The notes: generated from the letters alone by a model not told the origin. A stretch of DNA of 64,000 bases from CAZUGA01 sp964619885 (GCA_964619885.1 CAZUGA010000011.1:41156-105155); one strand, 5' to 3'. Positions 1-9,324 are shown, numbered from the stretch's first letter. Translations and numbers: made by a program.

Positions 1-64
1 TTAAAACGCCCATGGCAAAATTATTTTAATATAATGTCATTTGTTAATTCACAACTGAAATGAC

Positions 65-1051
65 ATGACACCCAACTTGGACAATCAAGTCTTAATACGA
101 GTGGCAGTTGAACTTATCGATGCCGAAGCCGACGCAGTTTTGGCTCTCAAGCATCGTATCGATGATTCATTTTGCCGTGCTTGTCATCAAATTCTCGGGT
201 GCAAAGGCCGAGTAGTTGTGATCGGAATGGGCAAGTCAGGTCATATCGGTGGCAAAATCGCTGCGACTTTAGCAAGTACCGGCAGCCCGGCGTTTTTCGT
301 CCACCCTGGCGAAGCCAGTCATGGCGACTTAGGTATGATTACACCCCAAGACGTTGTAATTGCGCTGTCCAATTCAGGCCAAACACCCGAAATTTTGACC
401 ATTCTACCATTGATAAAACGACTGGGAATTCCGCTAATCTCGATGGGCGGCAACTCCGAATCAGTTTTGGCGCAGAATGCGAGCGTGCACCTGGATGTAA
501 GTGTTGAACAAGAAGCTTGCCCCTTGGGACTGGCCCCGACCACTAGCACAACCGTCGCATTGGTTATGGGCGATGCTTTAGCAATCGCTCTGTTGCAGGC
601 AAGGGGTTTTACTCGCGATGATTTCGCGCTTTCTCACCCAGGTGGAACACTAGGGCGACGATTGCTGCTAACGACTAACGACCTTATGCATGTTGGCACG
701 AATGTACCTCGGGTGTCGAATACAGCGTTCGTCAGTGACGCGTTGTTAGAGATGACCGCAAAGAAGCTCGGCATGACTGCGATTGTCGACAAGAAAAATC
801 ACGTTCTTGGATTATTCACCGACGGTGATCTGCGAAGAATGTTTGAAGGAACCCAGTGTAATATCCATACAACTTTGGTCACTAAAGTGATGACCGCACC
901 ATGCATCACGATCAAATCCGATATACTCGCGGCCGAAGCACTAAGAATTATGGAAACCAAAAAAATTACGGCTTTGCTAGTTATTGCTGAAAATGACCAA
1001 CTCATTGGCGCTTTGCATATGCATGATTTAATCCGAGCGGGTATCGTTTGA
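65..1051 (+). CDS. kdsD: D-arabinose 5-phosphate isomerase KdsD
   Basis: Converts ribulose 5-phosphate to arabinose 5-phosphate, the first step of Kdo synthesis for LPS, in the cytoplasm. The 328-residue protein has the family's normal architecture: an N-terminal SIS sugar-isomerase domain (GMGKSGHIGGK near residue 54, HPGEASHGDLGMI near 80, SNSGQT near 102) and two C-terminal CBS domains (about 205-325). HPGGTLGRRLL near residue 191 closes the SIS part. The ATG at 65 is used because the ATG at 60 runs into a stop after two codons. It is followed 49 bp later by kdsC and then the lpt genes, the usual proteobacterial arrangement. No strong ribosome binding site is visible. Confidence 0.96.
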   Translation: MTPNLDNQVLIRVAVELIDAEADAVLALKHRIDDSFCRACHQILGCKGRVVVIGMGKSGHIGGKIAATLASTGSPAFFVHPGEASHGDLGMITPQDVVIALSNSGQTPEILTILPLIKRLGIPLISMGGNSESVLAQNASVHLDVSVEQEACPLGLAPTTSTTVALVMGDALAIALLQARGFTRDDFALSHPGGTLGRRLLLTTNDLMHVGTNVPRVSNTAFVSDALLEMTAKKLGMTAIVDKKNHVLGLFTDGDLRRMFEGTQCNIHTTLVTKVMTAPCITIKSDILAAEALRIMETKKITALLVIAENDQLIGALHMHDLIRAGIV

Positions 1052-1100
1052 TCGGTAAAACTGAAATACCAGCTAATAATATTATTCTCATGGTGATAAA

Positions 1101-1637
1101 TTGACCACATTGGAATGCGCTTTAGTAAAAGCAAAGAAAATTCGCCTGGTCATTTTTGATGTCGACGGCGTTCTGACCGATGGCCGCTTGGTCTTTGATG
1201 AAAGTGGCCGGGAATATAAAGCATTCCACGCCCGCGACGGGCACGGCATCAAAATGTTGCGCAACAGTGGCGTAGACATCGCAGTAATTTCCGGACGGCG
1301 TTCTGAATCGGTTCGCCAACGTATGCAGGGATTAGGTATAGAACATATATTTCAGGGACAAGAAGATAAAGTCGTCTCATTCAATGAACTTTGCCGTAAA
1401 CTCCAGGTCCATCCAAAGCACGTTGCACACGTAGGTGACGATCTTCCAGATTTACCGATTATGCAAAGGGCCGGCATGGGTATCGCGGTTGCTGATGCAC
1501 ATTTTGTCGTTCGTAACCATGCTGATTGGTGCACTAGCTTATCCGGGGGCCAAGGAGCCGTACGGGAGGTTTGCGATCTGATTATGCAGGCCCAGGATAC
1601 TTTGGATAATGCTGTTGGCAACTATCTAAGAACCTGA
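1101..1637 (+). CDS. kdsC: 3-deoxy-D-manno-octulosonate 8-phosphate phosphatase KdsC
   Basis: HAD-superfamily phosphatase that releases Kdo from Kdo 8-phosphate before activation by KdsB. At 178 residues it is the expected size for a capless KdsC. Visible motifs are FDVDGVLTDG (motif I with both nucleophile-region aspartates, near residue 19), SGRRS near 64 (motif II) and GDDLPDLP near 114 (motif IV). The frame opens with TTG at 1101; the ATG at 1090 stops after four codons, so a TTG start with GGTGAT upstream is the best choice. It lies between kdsD and lptC, probably in one operon. Confidence 0.95.
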   Translation: MTTLECALVKAKKIRLVIFDVDGVLTDGRLVFDESGREYKAFHARDGHGIKMLRNSGVDIAVISGRRSESVRQRMQGLGIEHIFQGQEDKVVSFNELCRKLQVHPKHVAHVGDDLPDLPIMQRAGMGIAVADAHFVVRNHADWCTSLSGGQGAVREVCDLIMQAQDTLDNAVGNYLRT

Positions 1638-1646
1638 CACTGTTTG

Positions 1647-2210
1647 ATGAAAAAACAATTTTGGGTATACGGCTTGCTGACGCTTATCGCTTTTTCCAGT
1701 TGGTTGATTGCTGACCGGATTATGCCAAAACCTGAAGTTTTTCCCTCCACCGCATCTCATCGACCAGATTCGTTTAGCGAACAATTTACCAAAACCGTGA
1801 TGAATCTGGACGGCACACCTAAACACAAACTAACTGCCGAATCCATGATCCACTTCCGTGACGACAAGTCGACTGAACTTAAAAAACCTATATTCGTATT
1901 TTTCGATGATGACCAACCACCATGGACGGTCCGGTCGGATACAGGACTGGTAAGTTCGAATGGTAAGAGTATCTTGCTTGGTGGAAACGTGTTCATCAAC
2001 AGGCCGGCCGCACCGGGGGTTCGACGGATAGATATAATTACCAAAAACCTAACGGTAAAACCAAAAGCGAATACCGCAGAAACCGAAGAATTTGCCGAGC
2101 TTACCAGCCGGTCGAATCGTATCAGCGGAACGGGGTTAGATGTAAATTTCGGTCAAATAAAAAAAGTGACGTTACATTCAAACGTCAGAGGAAAATATGA
2201 AAAACCTTAA
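1647..2210 (+). CDS. lptC: LPS export protein LptC
   Basis: Bitopic inner-membrane protein that takes LPS from the LptBFG transporter and passes it to LptA. The protein has a short cytoplasmic N-terminus, one transmembrane helix (about residues 8-24) and a periplasmic LptC/OstA-type beta domain, giving about 187 residues, the usual length. I start at ATG 1647 rather than the in-frame TTG just before it. The 3' end overlaps lptA by 14 bp, consistent with translational coupling. Identification rests on topology, size and position between kdsC and lptA as well as the sequence. Confidence 0.92.
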   Translation: MKKQFWVYGLLTLIAFSSWLIADRIMPKPEVFPSTASHRPDSFSEQFTKTVMNLDGTPKHKLTAESMIHFRDDKSTELKKPIFVFFDDDQPPWTVRSDTGLVSSNGKSILLGGNVFINRPAAPGVRRIDIITKNLTVKPKANTAETEEFAELTSRSNRISGTGLDVNFGQIKKVTLHSNVRGKYEKP

Positions 2211-2697
2211 TATTACCGTCTGTTTCGTGCTCTTCATTTTAGCAAATCCAAGCATTTCGCTGGGATTGGAAAAAGATTCCGAACAACCCATCTATATCGA
2301 AGCGGATGGAGCCACCTATGACGACAACACCGGTAACAGCGTTTATACAGGGAATGTTGAAGTTACCCAAGGCAGCATGCTTTTAAACTCAGACAAACTC
2401 GTCGTTTATACCAAGGCCCGGCGCCCCTATAAGATCGTAGCCATCGGGAAACCCGTGACATTCAAGCAAACTCCAAAACCCGGTGACGAAGATGTTCACG
2501 GCAAGTCACTTACCGCAGAATATTACGTCGACACCGAACTACTGGTTATGATCGAAAAAGCCGTGGTTTGGCAAGGCGAAAATACTTACGCCAGCGAACG
2601 CATCGAATATGATCGAAAAAATGCTATCGTCAAAGCTGGCCAAGCTTCATCCAATGGAAAGCGTGTACATATTACCTTACATCCAAAAGAAAAATAA
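2197..2697 (+). CDS. lptA: LPS transport periplasmic protein LptA
   Basis: Periplasmic bridge protein whose OstA beta-jellyroll fold carries LPS from LptC to LptD. A cleavable signal peptide is visible (Lys at residue 2, hydrophobic stretch through residue 20, end near SLG). The OstA-type repeats follow, for example GATYDDNTGNSVYTGNVEVTQG and the later stretch around ASERIEYDRKNAIVKAG. The length of 166 residues is typical. The gene starts inside lptC and ends 2 bp before lptB, so the three are almost certainly co-transcribed. Confidence 0.94.
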   Translation: MKNLNITVCFVLFILANPSISLGLEKDSEQPIYIEADGATYDDNTGNSVYTGNVEVTQGSMLLNSDKLVVYTKARRPYKIVAIGKPVTFKQTPKPGDEDVHGKSLTAEYYVDTELLVMIEKAVVWQGENTYASERIEYDRKNAIVKAGQASSNGKRVHITLHPKEK

Positions 2698-2699
2698 TC

Positions 2700-3425
2700 A
2701 TGGCAACCCTGTCTGCAGAAAATCTGCGCAAAAGTTATAACAAACGTTCGGTTGTTGACGGCGTCTCACTCTATATTAATAGCGGTGAAATCGTTGGCTT
2801 GCTTGGTCCGAACGGTGCTGGTAAAACCACCAGCTTTTACATGATCGTGGGCCTGATCAAAACAGACAAAGGATCCATAGACATTGATCAGCAAGAAATT
2901 ACTAAACTACCTATGCATGCACGTGCCCGACTTGGCGTAGGCTATCTTCCCCAAGAACCTTCAATATTCCGAAAGTTGAGCGTTGCCGACAATCTTAGAG
3001 CTGTACTGCAAATCCGCAAAGACCTTAGTAATGGCCAACAAGAATTGATGATAGAGGAACTGCTGCAAGAATTCGCCATTACGCACCTGCGTGAACAACC
3101 GGCTACAGGCTTATCTGGGGGGGAACGACGCCGAGTTGAAATTGCTCGAGCACTGGCTTCTGAACCACAATTCATTCTACTCGATGAACCTTTCGCCGGA
3201 GTCGACCCTATTTCGATCATAGAAATCCAAAAAATTATTCATCATTTACGTGACCGTGGAATAGGCATTCTAATCACTGAGCACAACGTGCGTGAAACAC
3301 TAGGTACTTGTGACCGAGCATATATTCTTAATGAAGGAAAGGTAATCGCCGAGGGTGGACCAGACGCAATTCTAGACAACCAAGAAGTCCGCCAAGTCTA
3401 TTTGGGCGAGAATTTTAACATGTAA
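2700..3425 (+). CDS. lptB: LPS export ABC transporter ATPase LptB
   Basis: Cytoplasmic ATPase of the LptB2FG complex that extracts LPS from the inner membrane. All nucleotide-binding motifs are intact: Walker A GPNGAGKTT (36-44), Q-loop around LPQEP (83-87), signature LSGGERRR (138-145), Walker B ILLDEP (159-164) and the H-loop in TEHNVRET. The length of 241 residues is standard. lptF and lptG, the permease genes, are not in the window, as is normal because they usually lie elsewhere. The start ATG overlaps the end region of lptA's stop by a 2-bp gap. Confidence 0.97.
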   Translation: MATLSAENLRKSYNKRSVVDGVSLYINSGEIVGLLGPNGAGKTTSFYMIVGLIKTDKGSIDIDQQEITKLPMHARARLGVGYLPQEPSIFRKLSVADNLRAVLQIRKDLSNGQQELMIEELLQEFAITHLREQPATGLSGGERRRVEIARALASEPQFILLDEPFAGVDPISIIEIQKIIHHLRDRGIGILITEHNVRETLGTCDRAYILNEGKVIAEGGPDAILDNQEVRQVYLGENFNM

Positions 3426-3559
3426 AAGGTTCTATTTCCTAAAATCCCCCCGTAATAGCATGATTGCGCTAAAATAAGGGTAAGTCGAGGTTCAGATTCT
3501 ATAACTCGAAGGGTTCACACAGCTTAACCTGGAATTTATTAATTTTATTTCTTTTATTG

Positions 3560-5044
3560 ATGAAGCAATCGTTACAGCTACGCCTAACACAGCAACTTAC
3601 CATGACGCCGCAATTGCAGCAGGCGATTCGGCTGTTGCAATTGTCGACTCTGGATCTACACCAAGAGATTCAGCAAGCCCTCGATTCCAATATGATGTTG
3701 GAAGTAGCTGAAGATGAACCTAACTTCGATAACGATCGACAAAACCAACAAGACCAACAAGACCAACAAGACCAACAAACGGAAAATAATATTGAACCCG
3801 GCGATGCATCAAGCGAAGGCTCGCAAAACGAAATACCCGATGAATTGCCGGTGGATAGTTCCTGGGAGGACGTTTACGACAATGTACAGTCCGCCGGACT
3901 TTCATCTGCCCCCTCAGGTGAATCACAAGAATTCGAGAGCTACAGAAGTGCGCCACAAAAGCTGGTCGATCATTTGATTTGGCAGATGGAACTTGCAAAA
4001 TTCAGCGACCACGATCTTGCGATTGCAACTGCAATTATCGATTCAGTAAACGACGACGGTTACCTGGCAACCGGCATTGAAGAAATCCATCAAGGCTTGT
4101 TGAACCAGTTCGAAGAGCTTGAAATCGATGAAGTTAACGCTGTGTTACACCGGGTACAAAATTTTGACCCGCCAGGCGTTGCGGCACTAGATTTGGGTGA
4201 CTGCCTGCAAATCCAATTACGCCAACTTCCTGAGTCTACGCCTTGGAAAGAAACCGCACTGGAATTAGTTACCCATTTCCTGGACCACTTGGCATCGCAA
4301 AACCAAAGCCGCCTTAAAAGACTGTTAGACTTGAGCGACGAACAACTGGGACAAGTCATTAGCTTAATTAGATCGCTAGACCCAAGACCGGGATCTCGTA
4401 TTGATAGTTCCGATTCGCAATACGTAATTCCCGACGTTTTCGTAAACAAACGCAATGACAACTGGTATGTTACGTTGAATCCGGACATTGCGCCCAAGCT
4501 AAGGGTAAATCCGTATTACTCATCAATGATAAAACGGGCGGACAACAGTTCAGATAACACATGCATGAAGAACCACTTACAAGAAGCTCGATGGTTTTTG
4601 AAAAGCTTACAGAGTCGTAGCGAGACCCTACTCAAGGTTGCCCGCTGTATAGTAGACCGCCAGAAAGAGTTTTTAGACCATGGTCCCATAGCCATGAAAC
4701 CCATGGTGCTGCGGGACGTCGCCGAAGAAGTGGAAATGCACGAATCGACAATTTCCAGGGTAACTACGCAAAAATTTATGCATACCCCTAACGGCATTTA
4801 CGAATTCAAGTTTTTCTTTTCCAGCCATGTATCCACAAACACCGGAGGAGAATGTTCATCAACCGCAATACGAGCTTTTATCAAAGAATTAGTCGATAAT
4901 GAAAATGCTGCGAAACCACTAAGCGATAATAAGATTTCCAACCTACTCAAAGAAAAAGGTATTAATGTTGCCCGTAGAACCATTGCGAAATACAGAGAAG
5001 CAATGTCAATCCCACCTTCTAACCAAAGAAAACGTATCATTTAA
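3560..5044 (+). CDS. rpoN: RNA polymerase sigma-54 factor RpoN
   Basis: Sigma-54, used at -24/-12 promoters that need an AAA+ activator. Region I is the typical Gln/Leu-rich segment (residues 1-50, with QLTMTPQLQQAIRLLQLS). It is followed by an acidic linker, the core-binding domain, a helix-turn-helix, and the C-terminal RpoN box ARRTIAKYRE at about residue 471, which contacts the -24 element. Total length 494 residues. The linker holds a QQD tripeptide repeat encoded by a 9-bp tandem repeat (see separate entry). I use ATG 3560 instead of the preceding in-frame TTG. The gene stands between lptB and hpf as in most gammaproteobacteria. Confidence 0.97.
   Translation: MKQSLQLRLTQQLTMTPQLQQAIRLLQLSTLDLHQEIQQALDSNMMLEVAEDEPNFDNDRQNQQDQQDQQDQQTENNIEPGDASSEGSQNEIPDELPVDSSWEDVYDNVQSAGLSSAPSGESQEFESYRSAPQKLVDHLIWQMELAKFSDHDLAIATAIIDSVNDDGYLATGIEEIHQGLLNQFEELEIDEVNAVLHRVQNFDPPGVAALDLGDCLQIQLRQLPESTPWKETALELVTHFLDHLASQNQSRLKRLLDLSDEQLGQVISLIRSLDPRPGSRIDSSDSQYVIPDVFVNKRNDNWYVTLNPDIAPKLRVNPYYSSMIKRADNSSDNTCMKNHLQEARWFLKSLQSRSETLLKVARCIVDRQKEFLDHGPIAMKPMVLRDVAEEVEMHESTISRVTTQKFMHTPNGIYEFKFFFSSHVSTNTGGECSSTAIRAFIKELVDNENAAKPLSDNKISNLLKEKGINVARRTIAKYREAMSIPPSNQRKRII
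3744..3779 (+). repeat. 9-bp tandem repeat inside rpoN linker
   Basis: Four head-to-tail copies (the last incomplete) of CCAACAAGA, coding for a QQD/TNK-type tripeptide repeat in the acidic region II linker of sigma-54. Copies are nearly identical, so the tract could change length by slippage in steps of three residues without breaking the frame. The linker is known to be poorly conserved, so a functional effect is uncertain. Confidence 0.85.
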
Positions 5045-5089
5045 TCGATTGTAAAACACTCAAGACGAAGATATTACGGAGGAAAAAAC

Positions 5090-5383
5090 ATGCAAATAAG
5101 TGTAACGGGGCACCATATAGATGTGACCGATGCATTAAGAAACTATGTAGAATCTAAATTCGAACGGCTCGAACGCCATTTTGATCAGGTAACAGACGTC
5201 CATGTAATTTTAGGGCTTGAAAAAATCAACAAAAAAGCCGAGGCAACAGTCAAGATTAGTGGGGCCAAAGTATTCGCTGAAGACCATCAAGAAGATATGT
5301 ATGCTGCGATAGACGGTTTGATCGACAAAATAGACCGACAAGTTAGAAAGCATAAGGAAAAGAATACAGATCATCACCGATAG
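5090..5383 (+). CDS. hpf: Ribosome hibernation promoting factor, short form
   Basis: Small ribosome-binding protein that stabilises inactive 70S/100S ribosomes in slow growth. The 97-residue protein begins MQISVTGHHIDVTDALRNYV, typical of the HPF/YfiA family, and lacks the C-terminal dimerisation domain of long HPF, so it is the short form. A strong Shine-Dalgarno (ACGGAGGAAAAAAC) precedes the ATG. It lies 45 bp after rpoN. In related gammaproteobacteria the next gene would be ptsN; here it is rapZ. Confidence 0.95.
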   Translation: MQISVTGHHIDVTDALRNYVESKFERLERHFDQVTDVHVILGLEKINKKAEATVKISGAKVFAEDHQEDMYAAIDGLIDKIDRQVRKHKEKNTDHHR

Positions 5384-5499
5384 TGACATCACTTTAAAAC
5401 TAAGCAACGGGTAGTTGTTAATGAACAACACCGCTTTCTCCAAAGGCCGATTATGCTAAAGTCACGGATGAATCAAATAAGATATGCCATCGGTCAGCG

Positions 5500-6357
5500 A
5501 TGAAGCTTATCATCGTAAGTGGCCTTTCCGGATCAGGTAAAAGTATAGCGCTAGATACCCTTGAGGATTGCGGCTTTTATTGCGTAGACAACCTACCCGT
5601 TGCGTTACTAGACAACTTTGTCCAACAGGTAATACATACCGAAGAATGGACCTATACAAAAACCGCAATTGGTATCGATTCCCGAACCCAAAGTTCAAGT
5701 TTGGCGCATTTCCCAGAAATACTAAACGTCATCAAGCAACTCAATATTGAATACGAGATTTTATTCCTCCAGGCCGACAATGAAACATTGTTGAAGCGCT
5801 TCAGCGAAACTCGCCGTAAACATCCGCTCACTGACCAAACACATCCGTTAAACGAAGCCATAAAGGCCGAACGTAAAATGTTGGAGGCAGTTGCTCAAGA
5901 GGCCAACCTGCTGATTGATACGTCACGTACCAACGTCCACGAATTACGAGAACTCATCCGCCTCCGGATCGGCAGTAAACGCAACCAAATCTTATCGGTT
6001 TTTTTTCAATCCTTTGGCTTCAAAAATGGTATACCTATGGATACCGATTTTTTATTCGACGCGCGTTGCCTGCCTAACCCTCACTGGGAACCGACTCTAA
6101 GGCAACTCACCGGTAAAGACAAACCGGTGATCGAATTTCTGAGCAGCATGCCAGACGTCCGTGAATATCTGGAAGACACCACGCACTTTCTACAAAGATG
6201 GGTACCACGATTTGAGTCTGGGAACCGGTCTTATCTCAGTATCACCATTGGCTGCACGGGCGGACAACACCGATCGGTCTATTTAGCAGAATGCCTCGCC
6301 AACAATTTTCGCAATACGCCATATTATATTTTGGTAGGCCATCGCGAACTTCACTAA
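5500..6357 (+). CDS. rapZ: RNase adapter protein / nucleotide-binding protein RapZ
   Basis: P-loop protein of the YvcJ/RapZ family; in enterobacteria it delivers the small RNA GlmZ to RNase E to control glucosamine 6-phosphate synthesis. The 285-residue protein has Walker A GLSGSGKS (8-15) and the family's C-terminal motif GCTGGQHRSVYLAE (about 248-261). The segment GFKNGIPMDTDFLFDARCLPNPHW is also characteristic. It is 116 bp downstream of hpf. ptsN and npr, its usual neighbours, are missing here, so its regulatory inputs may differ from the enterobacterial model. Confidence 0.95.
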   Translation: MKLIIVSGLSGSGKSIALDTLEDCGFYCVDNLPVALLDNFVQQVIHTEEWTYTKTAIGIDSRTQSSSLAHFPEILNVIKQLNIEYEILFLQADNETLLKRFSETRRKHPLTDQTHPLNEAIKAERKMLEAVAQEANLLIDTSRTNVHELRELIRLRIGSKRNQILSVFFQSFGFKNGIPMDTDFLFDARCLPNPHWEPTLRQLTGKDKPVIEFLSSMPDVREYLEDTTHFLQRWVPRFESGNRSYLSITIGCTGGQHRSVYLAECLANNFRNTPYYILVGHRELH

Positions 6358-6518
6358 AGACCGCACCCCGTTATGCTCTTATCGAGCAATTTGGGGCCGC
6401 ATAACATTGGCCTAAGATATTGGTATTTCTATCCGGACAATGTTTTGACACTGAACAAGCAAACCCTCGATAAATTTACCCGTGTCACATGCGTCCATAT
6501 CCGCGCATTTGTTTCCCG

Positions 6519-6833
6519 TCACCATTGCAAGATCAGATCATACCAATCCGAAAATTCACGCAACTCCGGCTCCGTACCATCTTCCCACAATATGATTCGC
6601 CTATTAGCGTAATGACTGCTTTCTTCAAACCATCGTTTGTAAATCGGAACGATCTGGTTAGTGTCAGAGTATATTTCTTCTAATTGAGCAAACCAGCCAA
6701 GCTGATTGATCAATCGCTGGGAATCCAATCGAAAAATAGAACCAACCGCCGCTATTACACGTCTTCTTCGTAAACGCTTAATCAAGATTTTCGGATGAGC
6801 TATAAAAGTCACATTGCAAGCCTCGCTTAGCAT
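6519..6833 (-). CDS. Hypothetical protein
   Basis: I do not recognise this protein. From ATG 6833 it encodes 104 residues without signal peptide or membrane helix. The composition looks like a real soluble protein: a basic patch near residue 20 (KRLRRRR) and a Trp/Tyr/acid-rich C-terminal half with IILWEDGTEPELREFSDWYD. It lies alone between rapZ and mgtE on the opposite strand, with 160 bp on either side. The absence of a clear ribosome binding site keeps confidence moderate. Confidence 0.5.
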   Translation of the reverse strand: MLSEACNVTFIAHPKILIKRLRRRRVIAAVGSIFRLDSQRLINQLGWFAQLEEIYSDTNQIVPIYKRWFEESSHYANRRIILWEDGTEPELREFSDWYDLILQW

Positions 6834-6988
6834 CAATAAACGGTTAATTAGCCCACCAACGGAATGTCGAATACATGGCTAATGTTAAGTTTGGACGGGT
6901 ATGGCCCACTGTGGACCACGAAAATCTAATCGAATTCCGATAAACTAACTTGTTTTTACAAAATAACCCTTTTCACTGAGATCTCGCT

Positions 6989-8347
6989 ATGCCCGCCATA
7001 CCACCGATGGATAAATCCGAGCGCTATTTGCACAAAATTACCAAACGGCTTGGGCAACGGAAACTTGGCCAGGTCACCAAAATTCTCAGAAAAATGCATC
7101 CCGCTGAGATCGCTCATATATTTGAAGCGTTAAAACCCTCAGACAGAGAAATCGCATGGCCGTTGATCGATTCTGATCTGCGCGGAGAAACCCTTGTAGA
7201 ACTGAACGAAGAAGTTCGCAGAGAATTAATCGGGTTCACCAAGACTGAAGACCTAGTCGATGCTGTTGAATCGCTGGAGAACGATGATCTCGCCGACCTG
7301 GTCGATGACTTACCAGAAGCGGCAATGCGCCAAGTTCTGGAGTCAATGGACAACCAGGACCGACAACGGCTTGAGTCAGTATTGTCTTATGATGAACATA
7401 CCGCTGGCGGTTTGATGAATACCGACACATTGACAATTAGCCCACAGGTTTCACTAAACGTTGTGTTTCGCTATCTACGCATGCGTGGAGAAATTCCGGA
7501 TCTAACAGATAGCTTGATCGTCGTTGACCGGGAAGACGCCTACTTAGGGGTACTGCCGTTAGCGCTGTTGTTGACCCACGATGAAACAATGAACGTAGCC
7601 GAATTAATGATCCGGGATATCGATTCAATACCCGCGGATTTACCTGCTAACGAGGTCGCAATGCGATTTGAGCAACAGGATTTGGTTTCAGCGCCTGTAG
7701 TCAATGAATCTGGTCAACTTCTCGGGCGTATCACTATCGACGATGTAGTCGATGTTATTCGCGACGAGGCCGATCACTCTGTCATGAGTCGAGCGGGTTT
7801 GGACGAAGAACAAGACATGTTTGCGCCGGTGACTCTGAGCGCAAAACGGCGCGCGGTTTGGTTGGGAATCAATTTGGTGACCGCTCTGGTCGCGGCATCA
7901 ATCATTGGTTTGTTTGAGCAAACCATCGAGAAAATGGTCGCGCTAGCGATTTTGATGCCTATCGTCGCGAGTATGGGAGGCATCGCTGGCACACAAACAC
8001 TGACATTGGTGATACGGGGACTGGCACTACACCAAATCGGCCGGACCAACGCACTGGTACTAGTAGGCAAAGAACTCGCCATTGGCGCTCTGAACGGCAT
8101 TTTTTGGGCACTGATGGTCGCGACCATCGCCGGGCTCTGGTTTAATAATCCTATAATTGGTGTATTAATCGGTTGCGCGCTTATCATAAACCTGACGGTT
8201 GCAGCATTCGCTGGCGCCACGATTCCGATGTTGTTGCACAGGGTCGGGGTAGACCCAGCGCTGGCGGGGGGTGTAATACTAACGACGATAACTGATGTCG
8301 TCGGCTTTGTGACCTTCTTAGGATTGGCTGCGCTTTATTTACGCTGA
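6989..8347 (+). CDS. mgtE: Magnesium transporter MgtE
   Basis: Mg2+ channel of the inner membrane, gated by cytoplasmic Mg2+. The 452-residue protein has the full MgtE plan: an N-terminal superhelical domain (about 15-135, with DDLADLVDDLPE), a pair of CBS domains (about 140-265), the plug helix and five transmembrane helices (about 290-450). The MPIVASMGGIAGTQTLTLVIRGLAL stretch is the signature of the pore region. Its stop codon abuts the end of the convergent membrane-protein gene at 8348 with no space between them. It appears monocistronic. Confidence 0.95.
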   Translation: MPAIPPMDKSERYLHKITKRLGQRKLGQVTKILRKMHPAEIAHIFEALKPSDREIAWPLIDSDLRGETLVELNEEVRRELIGFTKTEDLVDAVESLENDDLADLVDDLPEAAMRQVLESMDNQDRQRLESVLSYDEHTAGGLMNTDTLTISPQVSLNVVFRYLRMRGEIPDLTDSLIVVDREDAYLGVLPLALLLTHDETMNVAELMIRDIDSIPADLPANEVAMRFEQQDLVSAPVVNESGQLLGRITIDDVVDVIRDEADHSVMSRAGLDEEQDMFAPVTLSAKRRAVWLGINLVTALVAASIIGLFEQTIEKMVALAILMPIVASMGGIAGTQTLTLVIRGLALHQIGRTNALVLVGKELAIGALNGIFWALMVATIAGLWFNNPIIGVLIGCALIINLTVAAFAGATIPMLLHRVGVDPALAGGVILTTITDVVGFVTFLGLAALYLR

Positions 8348-8857
8348 TTAAGAAAATTCCAAGCATTCGGTAAATACATAGCGGACATAAACAAATGACA
8401 CTATCACCGGGTATAAAACATACTGGTCTCTTAGATACAAACTCGCCAAGGTTAAACCAACCAACAAATCTGCACGAAACAGAAAATTTGCATAAATCAG
8501 TCGAATTAGCCGGATCTGGTCATCATCCAAGCAATGCTTCTGATTGATAATCAAATTTGTCAACAACACGCTCAAGATCGAAAAATAAACTGGGTAAAAT
8601 TTGAACATTGGCGCATTAGGCTGGTAAACCTCCCGCCAGTATATCCACCAGACAATGAGCGTGCCAACCAGGAAGAAATCATAAGCCAAGCGATATCTGG
8701 AACGCTCAACAAAATATACGACCCCGCTGAGCCCGATAATTAACAGCCCGACTGGCATGAACCAGGGCGAGGTCAATGTTTGGAGCATATCCGGGCGTAG
8801 CAATACGATCAGAATCAAAACAAAATTTATCAACGTAAAGAACGGTAAAGCCGGCAT
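8348..8857 (-). CDS. Polytopic membrane protein of unknown function
   Basis: The 169-residue product is almost wholly hydrophobic, with about five predicted transmembrane segments separated by short charged loops (for example ERSRYRLAYDFF and NQKHCLDDDQIRLIRLIYANFLFRADL). It looks like a complete integral inner-membrane protein. I recognise no family. It converges on mgtE with adjoining stop codons and may share terminator sequence with it. Confidence 0.75.
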   Translation of the reverse strand: MPALPFFTLINFVLILIVLLRPDMLQTLTSPWFMPVGLLIIGLSGVVYFVERSRYRLAYDFFLVGTLIVWWIYWREVYQPNAPMFKFYPVYFSILSVLLTNLIINQKHCLDDDQIRLIRLIYANFLFRADLLVGLTLASLYLRDQYVLYPVIVSFVYVRYVFTECLEFS

Positions 8858-9014
8858 CGCTAAAACAACTGGTCAAATACTTCGATTATCGAAGACACAC
8901 AATAGTAGCCATTGCGAATATTCGACCGTAACCGATTGGGCGCCTAAGATTATGCATTTCTCCACTATTTTGATAGAGTCGCCTTACCGTCCACATTAAC
9001 GCGGAGCAATATAT

Positions 9015-9293
9015 ATGCTGGGTATAATTGGCGGTGTATTGGTTGTATTTTGGTTTTATCACGCGGCCGAAAAATTAGCAAAAGACACAACAACCTGGGC
9101 AATTGGAGGTGCCTTGTTGTACGCGGGAACCCGCTTGTTGTGGACCTACGGAATTATCAAACCATTGATGAGTAAATCCTTTTACACCCATAGCGGATCT
9201 ACCGGCTCAATAATCGGAATTTCCGGGGTTGCAATTGCTATTCTTGTCGCTGCAATCATAAAAATTAAATACCTCAAAGCCCCCAAAACCTAA
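9015..9293 (+). CDS. Small membrane protein
   Basis: A 92-residue protein with hydrophobic segments at about 3-15, 29-47 and 63-83, preceded by a good ribosome binding site (GCGGAGC eight bases before the ATG). The central loop between segments carries the only charged and polar residues. Family unknown. It stands between the membrane protein at 8348 and lgt, convergent with lgt. Confidence 0.7.
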   Translation: MLGIIGGVLVVFWFYHAAEKLAKDTTTWAIGGALLYAGTRLLWTYGIIKPLMSKSFYTHSGSTGSIIGISGVAIAILVAAIIKIKYLKAPKT

Positions 9294-9324
9294 TCGGTTC
9301 AAGCCATTACCTGCAGGAAACCGA

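Noticed and set aside
1..13. Possible start of a divergent minus-strand gene (CAT at 11-13)
   Set aside because: Only four codons are inside the window and no ribosome binding site is visible upstream.
1752..1788. Large open frames opposite lptC, lptB, rpoN and metH
   Set aside because: They are antisense to well-supported genes and have no protein-like motifs.
3470..3556. Sigma-54 promoter near rpoN
   Set aside because: No TGGCAC-N5-TTGC pattern could be found upstream of rpoN or hpf.
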